A stretch of DNA of 64,000 bases from Prorocentrum cordatum (taxonomy: Eukaryota; Sar; Dinophyceae; Prorocentrales; Prorocentraceae): assembly GCA_963575745.1 (NCBI GenBank), contig CAUYUJ010012536.1:122709-186708 (forward strand), written 5' to 3'. The notes under the pieces were generated by a model that worked only from the letters and a program-made list of their open reading frames with translations, had not been told where the DNA came from and did not search any database. A program made the translations under genes and the position numbers. This document shows positions 39,374 through 50,800 of this stretch, in pieces. Positions within the stretch are counted from its first letter, which is position 1, and each line of letters opens with the position of its first letter.

Positions 39374-42300
39374 CCCCTAGACTGGCCAAGGGGGCCCCAA
39401 GACGAAGAGGGCTCCGGGTCGCCGAAGGATCGCTCCAAGACGGCCAAGATGGCCCCAAGACGGCACAAGAAACGATTCTCGAGGCGCTCCGAGAGAGCTC
39501 CAAGAGGCGTCCCTGAAGGGCCCCAAGATGTCAACGTCGCTGCTGTCCCAGAAAAGTTCCATGTCATTGAGGTTCTCGCCCCTTTTCCGAGCTCCCGATT
39601 CTCGAAGGCGTCCCAAGAGGCCCATAAGACGCCCCAAGACGGCCCCAGAGGCCCCAAAGACGGCCCCAAGACGGACCCAGAGGCGTCCAAGACGGCCCGA
39701 GCGGGCCCGAAAACGGCCCCAAGAACACGAACCGAGAATCCGAGCCTTCTGTCCCAAGAGGCGCCCAGGAGGTCCCAAGACGGCCACCAAGAGGTCCCAA
39801 GAGGCCCCCAGGAGGCCCCCAAGAGGCCCCCACGACGTCCCACGACTCCTCCGAGAGGCCCAAAAGAGGCCCAGGAGAGGCTCCCACACAGCCCCGCGGA
39901 GGCATCAAAACTGCCGCCCGGAGGCCCCTTAGAAGCCTCGACGGGATCCCGACGAACGCCAAGAGGCCTCAGACCCACAACCCAGGCACGGTGGCAGGAT
40001 GGGCCGAAGGCCACGAGATCCGCCGCCCCCTGCTTGCAGGGGTGCACGGCGTGCTGGACGTTTCAGGTTTTGGTTTTGGTTCTTTTTCCAAAAGAACTCC
40101 CCAGTGGGCTCCGGCCCGTCCCGCCACCGTGCCCAAAAACGGCCGTTTCGCTCGGGACATCCTCAAAAAAATCGCGAAGATGGCCCAAGATGGCCTCCAA
40201 GTCCGCCCGAGATGGTCCAAGACGGCCTCCAAGACGGCCCAAGAGAGTCCAAGACGGCCCAAGACGGCCCAAGAGGCCCCCCAGAGGCCTCCCAGACGGC
40301 CCAAGAGGCCTCCAAGAGGTCCTCCAGGAGAGTCCGAAGAGGCGAAAATCATTGATTTCCATTGGTTTTTGAAGGATTTTGGCATTTGCGCCTTTTCGGC
40401 TCTCCGACGGCTCAAGACGGCCCAAGAAGCCCCCAAGATCGCCCAAGAGGCCCCCAAGAGAGCCCCCTGATGGCCCAAGTGGCCTCCAAGATGGCCCCTA
40501 GAGGGCCCCAAGACGGCCCAAGAGGCCTCCAACACGCCCAAGATGGCCTCCAAGACGCCCAAGATGGCCTCCAAGACGGCCCTGGAGCGCCCCAAGAGGG
40601 TCCCCCGTTGGCCCAGAAAGGCCCCCAAAACGGCTCCCGACGGCGTCAGACGTGCCAGGAACCCACCAAGATGGCCGAAGTTGGCTCGAAGCTGGCCCAA
40701 AAGGGCCCAAGAGGCCCCCAAGAGGCCTCCAGGAAGGCCAAAGATGCCAAAATCACTGATTTTCCCAAGGTTTTTGATGGATTTGGGCATTTCCCTTTTT
40801 TCGGCCTTCCGACGGCCCGACACGGCCCAAGAGCCCCCAAAGATCGCCGAAAGATCGCCCAAGAGGCCTCCAAGACGGCGACGATGACCATCAAGACGCT
40901 CACGTGTTCCCCGAAGGCTTTCCAAACCGATTCGGGGAACACATGGTCCGATGGCTTGGCAGGTCTGGCCTCAACGTTCGGCCACATAGGCGCTTCCACA
41001 AAGGCAGGGGGCGGCGGTGATTCGCCGTAGGCGTCTTCGATCCGCCGCCCCCTGCTTGCAGGGGTGCACGGCGTGCTGGATGTTTCAGGTTTTGGTTTTG
41101 GTTCTTTTTCCAAAAGAACTCCCCAGTGGGCTCCGGCCCGTCCCGCCACCGTGCCCAAAAACGGCCGTTTCGCTCGGGACATCCTCAAAAAATCGCGAAG
41201 ATGGCCCAAGATGGCCTCCAAGTCCGCCCGAGATGGTCCAAGACGGCCCAAGACGGCCCAAGAGGCCCCCCAGAGGCCTCCCAGACGGCCCAAGAGGCCT
41301 CCAAGAGGTCCTCCAGGAGAGTCCGAAGAGGCCAAAATCATTGATTTTTCCATTGGTTTTTGAAGGATTCTGGCATTTGCGCCTTTTCGGCTCTCCGACG
41401 GCTCAAGACGGCCCAAGAAGCCCCCAAGATCGCCCAAGAGGCCCCCAAGAGAGCCCCCTGATGGCCCAAGTGGCCTCCAAGATGGCCCCTAGAGGGCCCC
41501 AAGACGGCCCAAGAGGCCTCCAACACGCCCAAGATGGCCTCCAAGACGCCCAAGATGGCCTCCAAGACGGCCCTGGAGCGCCCCAAGAGGGTCCCCCGTT
41601 GGCCCAGAAAGGCCCCCAAAACGGCTCCCGACGGCGTCAGACGTGCCAGGAACCCACCAAGATGGCCGAAGTTCGCTCGAAGCTGGCCCAAAAGGGCCCA
41701 AGAGGCCCCCAAGAGGGCCTCCAGGAAGGCCAAAAGATGCCAAAATCACTGATTTTCCCAAGGTTTTTGATGGATTTGGGCATTTCCCTTTTTTCGGCCT
41801 TCCGACGGCCCGACACGGCCCAAGAGCCCCCAAAGATCGCCGAAAGATCGCCCAAGAGGCCTCCAAGACGGCGACGATGACCATCAAGACGCCCACGTGT
41901 TCCCCGAAGGCTTTCCAAACCGATTCGGGGAACACATGGTCCGATGGCTTGGCAGGTCTGGCCTCAACGTTCGGCCACATAGGCGCTTCCACAAAGGCAG
42001 GGGGCGGCGGTGATTCGCCGTAGGCGTCTTCGATCCGCCGCCCCCTGCTTGCAGGGGTGCACGGCGTGCTGGACGTTTCAGGTTTTGGTTTTGGTTCTTT
42101 TTCTAAAAGAACTCCCCAGTGGGCTTCGGCCCGTCCCGCCGGCCACCCGCAAATTGCCCAAAACCCATCTCTCAATGCCCAAAAACGGCCGTTTCGCTCG
42201 GGACATCCTCAAAAAATCGCGAAGATGGCCCAAGATGGCCTCCAAGTCCGCCCGAGATGGTCCAAGACGGCCTCCAAAACGGCCCAAGAGAGTCCAAGAC

Positions 42301-42415
42301 GGCCCAAGAGGCCCCCCAGAGGCCTCCCAGACGGCCCAAGAGGCCTCCAAGAGGTCCTCGCGGAGAGTCCGAAGAGGCCAAAATCATTGATTTTCCATTG
42401 GTTTTTGAAGGATTT
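39374..42415 (+). repeat. CCAAGATGGCC-type array, block 2 (left of the insertion)
   Basis: Heads at about 40020, 41042 and 42039; tails at about 40903 and 41897. Units are closely related to each other. The last unit is cut after the spacer words TTGATTTTCCATTGG and TTTTTGAAGGATTT by the element at 42416 and resumes at 47898. Confidence 0.9.
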
Positions 42416-42476
42416 GGCGGGCGTGGTCTTACAAGGCCGGGATGACCTACACTTTTTGTGGCTTTCTTCAAGAGAA

Positions 42477-42481
42477 GAACA

Positions 42482-42512
<31 letters not shown>

Positions 42513-43125
42513 CCCCCCGTTTCCCTGCGCGCCCCGCGAGGACTGACCTCAGGCCTTGACCATAGGCCGCAGGGTCGGATGTCTCTGGGGGGTTGTGGCG
42601 TTGGCGCCGCGGCCGCTGGTTGGGGTTGGAGAGGTTCTGGGGGCTGCGGCGTTGGCGCTGCGAGCGCGGGGGCGCTGGGTGCCTCGAACTAGTGGCAGCG
42701 GCAGCGGCGCAGCAGGCGTGTGTGGTGGCAGAGGCGGAGGCGGGCGCGGTCGCGCAGGCGGGGTAGCAGTGGGGGGGCTGGCTGCTGGCGCAGCAGTGGC
42801 AGCAGCGGCGGCGCCGGCGGGCGTGGCTGGCAATGCCAGAGGCAGCGGCAGGGGTGGCGGCGGTGGCGGCGCTGGTGGCGGCGGCATTCGCAGTAGTGGC
42901 AGTGGCAGCGGCAGCCGCGGCGGCATTTCTTGGCTCTGCGCAGGGCGCCCCAGCACGGCGCTCATGTGCCTAAATTCCTCGTTCCCGCCGTGTGCAAATC
43001 CCCTTATGAAATTAAATCGCTTTACTTGCACAGGATTCTTTCTACAGTGATTTCCGTTGCAGTTGCAATATCACTACATTTTGGGAGTCTCAGGGGGGTT
43101 TCCTGACCTCATTCTGGGGATGGCG
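42477..43125 (+). repeat. Internal repeat of the TIR element, copy 1
   Basis: It starts AGAGAAGAACAAGAGAGAG, continues through CCCCCCGTTTCCCTGCGCGC and GGTCGGATGTCTCTGGGGGG, a GGC/GCA-rich stretch, and ends with TACTTGCACAGGAT and CACTACATTTTGGGAGTCTC. The second copy is at 44025-44950. Confidence 0.8.
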
Positions 43126-43451
43126 CGCTGAGCCCTGGAGAACCTGCGGACAGCCACGTCCGAGATTGAGGAACAATATTCATTTCTCGGGGTTGGTGGG
43201 GGGAGCGCACCATTGCACACGGGGGGCGTACCATTGTACTCGCCACAGCCTGGTGGCGGTGGTGGTGGTGGTGTTTGTGGCGCGTGTGGCCGCAGCAGTG
43301 GCGGCTGCGGTGGTGGCAGCATTGGTGGGAGCGGCGGTTTTTGTCGCCGCGTTGTTGGTAGGGGTGCCGCATGGGCGGCGGCGTTGGCGGTGGTGGTGCT
43401 GGCGGCAGCGGCGGCGGCGGGGATCGCGGCCGCCGCTGGGGCCGCGCAGTC
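43126..43451 (+). repeat. GTG/GGC-rich low-complexity tract
   Basis: GGCGGTGGTGGTGGTGGTG-type sequence; open frames are low complexity. Confidence 0.7.
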
Positions 43452-44018
43452 TTAGTCGTAGTCGTAGTCGCAGTGGTAGTAGTAGTAGTAGTAGTAGTAG
43501 CAGTAGCAGTGGTAGCAGTAGTAGTAGCAGTAGTAGTAGTAGTAGTAGTAGTAGTAGTTGTAGTAGTAGTAGTAGTAGTAGTAGTAGTGTAGTAGTAGTG
43601 GTAGTAGTAGGAGGAGGAGTAGTAGTAGTAGAAGTAGGAGTCGCAGTCGCAGTCGTAGTAGTAGTCGTAGTCGTAGTGGTAGTAGGAGTAGTAGTAGTAC
43701 TAGTAGTAGTAGCAGTGATAGTTGTAGTAGCAGTAGTAGTGGTAGTGGTGCTAGTGCTAGTAGTAGTAGTAGTAGTATTGGTGGTAATAGTGGTGGTCGC
43801 AGTAGAAGTCGCAGTAGTAGTAGTAGTAGTAGTAGTTGTGGTAGTAGTAGTAGTAATAGTAGTAGTAGTAGCGGTAGTAGTAGTAGTAGTAGTAGTAGCA
43901 GTGGTAGTAGTAGTAGTAGTAGCAGTAGTAGTAGTAGTGGTAGTAGCAGCAGTGGTAGTAGTAGTAGTTGTAGTAGTAGTAGTAGTAGTGGTGGTAGTAG
44001 TATTAGCCGTGGTCGTAG
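43452..44018 (+). repeat. Long (GTA)n microsatellite
   Basis: About 560 bp of GTA triplets with GCA, GTG and GTC variants. The poly-Val, poly-Ser and poly-Thr frames are artefacts. Confidence 0.97.
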
Positions 44019-44024
44019 TCGTTG

Positions 44025-44033
44025 TCAAGAGAA

Positions 44034-44097
<64 letters not shown>

Positions 44098-44965
44098 CCC
44101 CGTTTCCCTGCGCGCCCCGCGGGGACTGGCCTCAGGCCTTGACCATAGGCCGCGGGGTCGGATGTCTCTGGGGGGTTGTGGCGTTGGCGCTGCGGCCGCT
44201 GGTTGGGGTTGGAGAGGTTCTGGGGGCTGCGGCGTTGGCGCTGCGAGCGCTGGGGCGCTGGGTGCCTCGAACTAGTGGCAGCGGCAGCGGCCGGGCCCGT
44301 AGCGGCAGGGCAGCCAGTGGCACTGGGGGCGGCTGTGGTGTTGGCGGCGGCGGCGTATGGGGCGGATAGCGGGGGGCGTGGCCGCGGCAGCGGTGAAGCA
44401 ACGGCGGCGGCGGCGACAGTGGTAAGGTGGAAATGGTATTTGGGGCGAAGGGCGCTGGCCGCGGCGGTGGTAGTGGCTGTGGCGCGCCGCAGGGCAGGCG
44501 CGTGTGGTGGCAGAGGCGGAGGCGGGCGCGGTCGCGCAGGCGGGGTAGCAGTGGGGGGGGGGCTGGCTGCTGGTGCAGCAGTGGCAGCAGCGGCGGCGGC
44601 GGTGGGCGTGGCTGACAATGCCAGAGGCAGCGGCAGGGGTGGCGGCGGTGGCGGCATTCGCAGTAGTGGCAGTGGCAGCGGCAGCCGCGGCGGCCGTGCC
44701 TGTGGGGGCCTCAGGGCTTCGGAGGCACAACAGAGGGTCGCAAATGGGGATGTCTTGGCTCTGCGCAGGGCAACCCCTGCGCGGCGCTCATGTGCCTACA
44801 TTCCACGTTCCTGGCGTGTGCAAAGCCCCCATCCAAACTAAACCGCCTTACTTGCACAGGATGCTTTCTACAGGGATTTCCGTTGCAGCTGCAATGTCAC
44901 TACATTTTGGGAGTCTCAAGGGTGTTTTCAGGCTCCATTCTGGGGATCCTCCACAGTTTCACTGA
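44025..44965 (+). repeat. Internal repeat of the TIR element, copy 2
   Basis: Same landmarks as 42477-43125 but with a longer (GA)n tract (44038-44093) and an extra GGC/GCA-rich segment. The 3' parts (CTTGGCTCTGCGCAGGG...CATTCTGGGGAT) align well. Confidence 0.8.
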
Positions 44966-45230
44966 AGCCCTACCGAGGCAGTGTCAGGGGCTGCGCTGCG
45001 CGGTGTGGCGCGCTGGACCTCAAGGCCCACAGCAAGCACAGGCACAGCAGCTGCAGGCACCTCTCTCCGTCCCCCCCCCCCCGCCTGCCTGAGGCAATGC
45101 AGTGAAATGGGAAAGGGCATAGAATGGGGCAAGCAGAACGTGCCCCCCCCTTTCCATTGGGAAAATATGATTTGAGGGAGTTTCTGTGGAACTCACGTCA
45201 TCCTCACCCCCGGCGCGAAGAGCACGAGTC

Positions 45231-46215
45231 CAGAGCGGCCTCCGGCACCGTTTCCGGACGGATCCGGACGGATCCGCTGGATCCGGGGACGAATCCCAAA
45301 CCGGCGCCCTCGCCTGAGACATCCCCGCAAAACCGGCCCCGGGGGAGGTGCCCAGAGGAGCCCAGAGCGGCCTCTGGCACCGTTTCCGGACGGATCCGGA
45401 CGGATCCGCTGGATCCGGGGACGAATCCCAAACCGGCGCCCTCGCCTGAGACATCCCCGCAAAACCGGCCCCGGGGGAGGTGCCCAGAGAAGCCCAGAGC
45501 GGCCTCCGGCACCGTTTCCGGACGGATCCGGACGGATCCGCTGGATCCGGGGACGAATCCCAAACCGGCGCCCTCGCCTCAGACATCCCCGGAAAACCGG
45601 CCCCGGGGGAGGTGCCCAGAGGAGCCCAGAGCGGCCTCCGGCACCGTTTCCGGACGGATCCGCTGGATCCGCTGGATCCGGTGACGAATCCCAAACCGGC
45701 GCCCTCGCCTGAGACATCCTCACAAAACCGGCCCCGGGGGAGGTGCCCAGAGGAGCCCAGAGCGGCCTCCGGCACCGTTTCCGGACGGATCCGGACGGAT
45801 CCGCTGGATCCGGGACGAATCCCAAACCGGCGCCCTCGCCTGAGACATCCCCGCAAATCCGGCCCCGGGGGAGGTGGCCAGAGAAGCCCAGAGCGGCTTC
45901 CGGCACCGTTTCCGGACGGATCCGGACGGATCCGCTGGATCCGGGGCGAATCCCAAACCGGCGCCCTCGCCTGAGACATCCCCGCAAAACCGGCCCCGGG
46001 GGAGGTGCCCACAGGAGCCCAGAGCGGCCTCCGGCACCGTTTCCGGACGGATCCGGACGGATCCGCTGGATCCGGGGACGAATCCCAAACCGGCGCCCTC
46101 GCTTGAGACATCCTCACAAAACCGGCCCCGGGGGAGGTGCCCAGAGGAGCCCAGAGCGGCCTCCGGCACCGTTTCCGGACAGATCCGGACAGATCCGGTG
46201 GATCCGCGCCCCGGG
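45231..46215 (+). repeat. 131-bp satellite, eight units
   Basis: Units start at about 45231, 45362, 45494, 45625, 45755, 45887, 46018 and 46149. Each begins AGAGCGGCCTCCGGCACCG, followed by GGATCCGGAC sub-repeats and CCAAACCGGCGCCCTCGCC, and ends GGGGGAGGTGCCCAGAG. Copies are nearly identical apart from loss of one GGATCCGGAC. Open frames on both strands reflect a lack of stops. Confidence 0.95.
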
Positions 46216-46222
46216 GGAGGTG

Positions 46223-46392
46223 CCCAGAGGAGGAATGAGGAGGAGGAGGAGGAGGAGGAGGAGGAGGAGGAGGAGGAGGAGGAGGAGGAGGAGGAGAAGA
46301 TGATGGAGCTGCGGGGTGGAGGAGGACAGACGGAGGCAAGAGAAGGATGGAGGAGGAGGAGGAGGAGGAGGAGGAGGAGGAGGAGGAGGAGG
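46223..46392 (+). repeat. GGA microsatellites
   Basis: (GGA)n at 46223-46297 and 46349-46392 separated by about 50 bp. Confidence 0.95.
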
Positions 46393-46479
46393 AACCTCAT
46401 CCTCACCCTCGCCAACAAGCGCACGCACCTTCTTCTATATACAGAAACTCCCGATCAACCGCAGAGCGGCCGGCTAGTA

Positions 46480-47730
46480 TTGTAGTGAAATGGGGCTGAC
46501 ATTCTTCCACAATCTGACCTACTTGGGTTCAATTCTTGGTGGTGCCTTTGGGGCCGCTCCAAGGCGCAGCAGCTGACAGCAGAGCGGGGCGAGCACTGCT
46601 GCAGGACCGCGGAGAACCCTGCGCACACGGCCGCGCGGGAGGGCACGGGGAGCGCCAGAGGGGATGGCACTACACCGCACACAGGCCAAGCGGCAGAATT
46701 CAAACAGCGATTCAAGCCGATCCGCGCCGCCGAAAACGATGCCTCGAGCGCGGAGAAAAACGAACCACGCGAAGTCGACGCGGGCTTTTGGGGAGCTCTT
46801 CCGGCGGCTCTGCGCCGCGGCGGCTGGGCCAGGGCAGGGCAGAACCACCTCGGAGGGCGCGCTTCGGCTGCTGATGCTGAGCGGGTCTGGGCGCCGATGG
46901 CGACAACGTGGGCGCCGGTGACAGCCGCGACGAGGACCACAACGACCACGACGACGACGGCGAACGACCACGACGACGACGGCGAGCGACCACGGCCTTC
47001 GGGGCCTGGGGGTGCAGGGCGGGTTCCAGCGAGCTGCGGATTGCCCGTGCACCTCCCGCGCCCTGGGAACAACTGCAGTTTCGTGGGGGCTGGGCTGGCT
47101 GGGCACGGCCCTGCGGCGGCCGCTTGTTTGAAGCACCCAGCGCCGCGGCTCCCAGTACCTTTTCAGCCCGAACAGCGGCCGCGCTCGCCGCAGCCGCTGT
47201 TGTCGCCACTGCCACCGCCCATGCAAAGCCACTACCAACACTGCGGCTACCACAGCCGCCCCCCCCCCCCCCCCCTCACGGCTGCGCTCACCGTTGCCGC
47301 CGCACTGCCACCGCGCACACCACCGCTACCCCCGCCACCGCTGCCACCGCCAACCCTGCCGCTACCTCTGGCATTTCCAACCGGGCCCACCACCGCCGCC
47401 GCTGCTGCGCCGACAGCCACCACCCCCCGCCGCACCCCCACCCCCCCCCACCACCACCACAACGACGACGACGACCACCACCACCACTACTAGAATAGGG
47501 GACGTGCCATAGAATAGGGCAATCATATGCCCTCCTTCCCTTGTATGTGCCGAATTGTAGTTAAATGGGGAATATTTCTTCCCATAATCTGACCTTCTTG
47601 GGTTCAATTCCTAATGGTGCCTTGGGGGTAGGGTTTCCAGCGAGCTGCGGATTGCCCGTGCACCTCCCACCCCCTGGGGGAAACCGGAGCTTCGTGGGGG
47701 CTGGGCTGGCTCTGGTGGGGCGGGGCCTGC
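46480..47730. repeat. Diverged repeat pair near the right end of the TIR element
   Basis: TAGTGAAATGGGG...ATCTGACCTACTTGGG at 46481-46540 recurs at 47557-47615. GCGAGCTGCGGATTGCCCG...TTCGTGGGGGCTGGGCTGGC at 47028-47102 recurs at 47638-47712. CCACCGC/CAC low complexity lies at 47200-47490. Confidence 0.7.
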
Positions 47731-47823
47731 AGGGGCTGGGCGCGGCCCTGAGGCAGGCGCGGGGCCACGCATCTGGAAGCGGAAGCGGGGGCAACGCAAA
47801 CAAAAGACAAAAAACCATCGAAC

Positions 47824-47850
47824 AGCCGGGCTTGTAAGACCACGCCCAAG
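47824..47850. repeat. Extra TIR-like copy inside the right end
   Basis: CCGGGCTTGTAAGACCACGC 48 bp inside the right terminus matches the terminal repeat in the same orientation. It is either a duplicated end or a relic of an earlier insertion. Confidence 0.75.
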
Positions 47851-47897
47851 AGCAAACCAAAACGTCGACCTCCCGGCCTTGTAAGACCACGCCCGGC

Positions 47898-50800
47898 AAG
47901 GATTTTGGCATTTGCGCCTTTTCGGCTCTCCGACGGCTCAAGACGGCCCAAGAAGCCCCCAAGATCGCCCAAGAGGCCCCCAAGAGAGCCCCATGATGGC
48001 CCAAGTGGCCTCCAAGATGGCCCCTAGAAGGCCCCAAGAGGGCCCAAGAGGCCTCCAACACCCCCAAGATGGCCTCCCAGACGCCCAAGATGGCCTCCAA
48101 GACGGCCCTGGAGCATTCCAAGCGGGTCCCAAGTCGGCCCATAGAGGCCCCCCAAACGGCTCCCGACGGCTTCAGACGTGCCAGGAACCCACCAAGATGG
48201 CCGAAGTTGGCTCGAAGCTGGCCCGAGACGGCCCAAAAAGCCCCAAAGATCGCCCAAAGCTTGCCCAAGAGGCCTCCAAGACGGCCAAGATGACCTTCAA
48301 GATGCCCACGTGTTCCCCGAAGGCTTTCCAAACCGATTCGGGGAACACGTGGTCCGATAGCTTGGCAGGTCTGGCCTCAACGTTCGGCCACATAGGCGCT
48401 TCCAAAAAGGCAGGGGGCGGCGGTGATTCGCCGTAGGCGTCTTCGATCCGCCGCCCCCTGTGGTCTTGCCACAGGGGTGCACGGCGTGCTGGATGTTTCA
48501 GGTTTTGGTTTTGGTTCTTTTTCTAAAAGAACTCCCCAGTGGGCTTCGGCCCGTCCCGCCGGCCACCCGCAAGTTTCCGAAAATCCATCTGTCAATGCCT
48601 TTGTTGCCCCAACTTGGCCCAAGATGGCCTCCAAGACGGCCAAGATGGCCCAAGATGGCCTCCAAGATGCTTCCAAGACGGCCAAGATGGCCTCCAAAAC
48701 GGGTAAGATGGCTCCAAGACGCACCCAAGACGGCCCAAGATGGCCTCAAGATGGTCTAAGACGGCCCAAAAGGCCCGCAAAAGGCCTCCAAGACGGCCCA
48801 AGAGCCCTCCAAGACGCCCTCCAGGAAGGCCCGAATAGGTTAAAATCATTGATTTTCCTTAGGTGTTTCAAGGATTTTGGCATGTTCTTCTTTTCAGCTC
48901 TCCGACGGCCCAAGACGGCCCAAGAGGTCCCCAACATCGCCCCAACAGCACCCAAGAGGCCTCCAAGATGGCCCCATGACGGCCCAAGAGGCCCCCAAGA
49001 AGGCCCCAAGAGGGCCTCAAGACGGCCCAAGAGGCCTCCAAGACGCCCAAGATGGTCTCCAAGACGGCCAAGATGGCCCAAGATGGCCTCCAAGATGCCT
49101 CCAAGACGGCCAAGATGGCCTCCAAGATGGGGAAGATGGCTCCAAGATGCACCCAAGACGGTCCAAGATGGCCTCAAGATGGTCTCAGACGGCCCAAAAG
49201 GCCGGCAAAAGGCCTCCAAGACGGCCCAAGAGCCCTCCAAGACGCCCTCCAGGAAGGCCCGAATAGGTTAAAATCGACCTCCAAGATGCCCACGTGTTCC
49301 CCGAAGGCTTTCCAAACCGATTCGGGGAACGCATGGTCCGATAGCTTGGCAGGTCTGGCCTCAACGTTCGGCCACATAGGCACTTCCACAAAAGCAGGGG
49401 GCGGCGGTGATTCGCCGTAGGCGTCTTCGATCCGCCGCCCCCTGTTGCTTCAGCAAAGGGGTGCCCGGCGTGCCAGATCCTATCGGTTTTGGTTTTGGGT
49501 CTTTTTCCAAAAGAACTCTCCCAGTGGGTTTCGGCCCGTCACGCCGGGGTCCCGGGATTTTTTCCACGGACCTCACTTCCCCAATTTTCTGCCGAAGACG
49601 GCTCCAAGATGGGCTCCAAGATGGTCCAAGATGGCCTCCAAGATAGTCCAAGATGGCCTCCAAGTCCGCCCAAGATGGTCCAAGGCGGCCTCCAAGACAG
49701 CCCAAGAGAGTCCAAGAGGGCCCCAGACGGGCCAAGAGGCCCCCCAGAGGCCTCCCAGACGGCCCCAGAGGCCTCCAAGAGGTCCTCCAGGAGGGCCCGA
49801 AGAGGCCAAAATCATTGATTTTCCTTAGGTTTTTGAAGGATTTCGGAATCTGCTTCTTCTCGGCATTCCGACGGCTCCAGACGGCCCAAGAGGCCCCCAA
49901 GATCGCCCAAGAGGCCCCCAAGAGAGCCCCATGACGGCCCAAGTGGCCTCCAAGATGGCCCCTTAGAGGGCCCTAAGACGGCCCAAGAGGCCTCCAACAC
50001 GCCCAAGATGGCCACCAAGACGCCCAAGATGGCCTCCAAGACGGCCCCGAAGCGTCCCAAGAGGGCCCCCCGTTGGCCCAGAAAGGCTCCCCAGACGGCT
50101 CCCGACGGCGTCAGACGTGCCAGGAACCCACCAAGATGGCCGAAATTGGCTCGAAGCTGGCCCAAAAGGGCCCAAGAGGCCCCCAAGAGGGCCTCCAGGA
50201 AGGCCATCTGCTGGCCAAAAACATTGATTGTCCTAAGGTTTTTGACGGATTTTGACATTTGCTTCTTTTCGGCCTTCCAACGGCCCGAGACGGCCCAAGA
50301 GCTCCCAGAGATCGCCGAAAGATCGCCCAAGAGGCCTCCAAGACGGCCAAGATGACCTTCAAGACGCCCACGTGTTCCCCGAAGGCTTTCCAAACCGATT
50401 CGGGGAACACATGGTCCGATGGCTTGGCAGGTCTGGCCTCAACGTTCGGCCACACAAGACGGCCAGGATAACCTCCAAGACGGCCCCAGATGGCCTCCAA
50501 GTCCGCCCAAAATGGTCGTAGACGGCCTCAAAGACGGCCTCACAGAGTCCAAGACGGCCAGAGACAGCCCAAGAGGCCCCCCAGAGGCCTCCCAGACGGC
50601 CCAAGAGGCCTCCAAGAGGTCCTCCAGGAGGGCCCGAAGAGGCCAAAATCATTGATTGTCAATCGTTTTTTTTAAGGATTTTGGAATTTGCTTCTTCTCG
50701 GCATTCCGACGGCTCAAGACGGCCCAAGAGGCCCCCAAGATCGCCCAAGAGGCCCCCAAGAGGGCCCCATGACGGCCCAAGTGGCCTCCAAGATGGCCCC

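Larger units (their letters stand above)
34001..40171 (+). repeat. 6.2-kb duplicated block, copy 2
   Basis: Near-identical repeat of 18778-24964 with the same orientation and content. See copy 1 for the differences. Confidence 0.9.
42416..47897. mobile_element. 5.48-kb TIR element inserted in the array (family G)
   Basis: Left end 42416-42441 and right end 47872-47897 are 26-bp inverted repeats with one mismatch; the shared core is GGGCGTGGTCTTACAAGG. The 8-bp AAGGATTT flanks both sides (42408-42415 and 47898-47905). Deleting the element and one repeat restores the normal array spacer (GGTTTTTGAAGGATTTTGGC, then ATTTGCGCC), as in intact units at 25155 and 41355. The interior has no transposase and consists of (GA)n, GGC-rich and (GTA)n tracts, a 131-bp satellite and GGA tracts. 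By TSD length it resembles hAT-like or introner-type DNA transposons, non-autonomous. Confidence 0.9.

Noticed and set aside
43166-44275. Poly-Val/poly-Ser and poly-Thr frames
   Set aside because: Pure translation of the (GTA)n and GGC-rich tracts.
45231-46215. CRISPR-like regular repeats
   Set aside because: Units are directly adjacent 131-bp copies without unique spacers, in a eukaryotic context.
45020-46339. 439-codon minus-strand frame over the 131-bp satellite
   Set aside because: Unit length is not a multiple of three and frames are open on both strands, so openness reflects lack of stops, not coding.
47575-47620. Possible tRNA-like B box (GGGTTCAATTCC)
   Set aside because: No cloverleaf around it; it is part of a diverged repeat pair inside the large TIR element.
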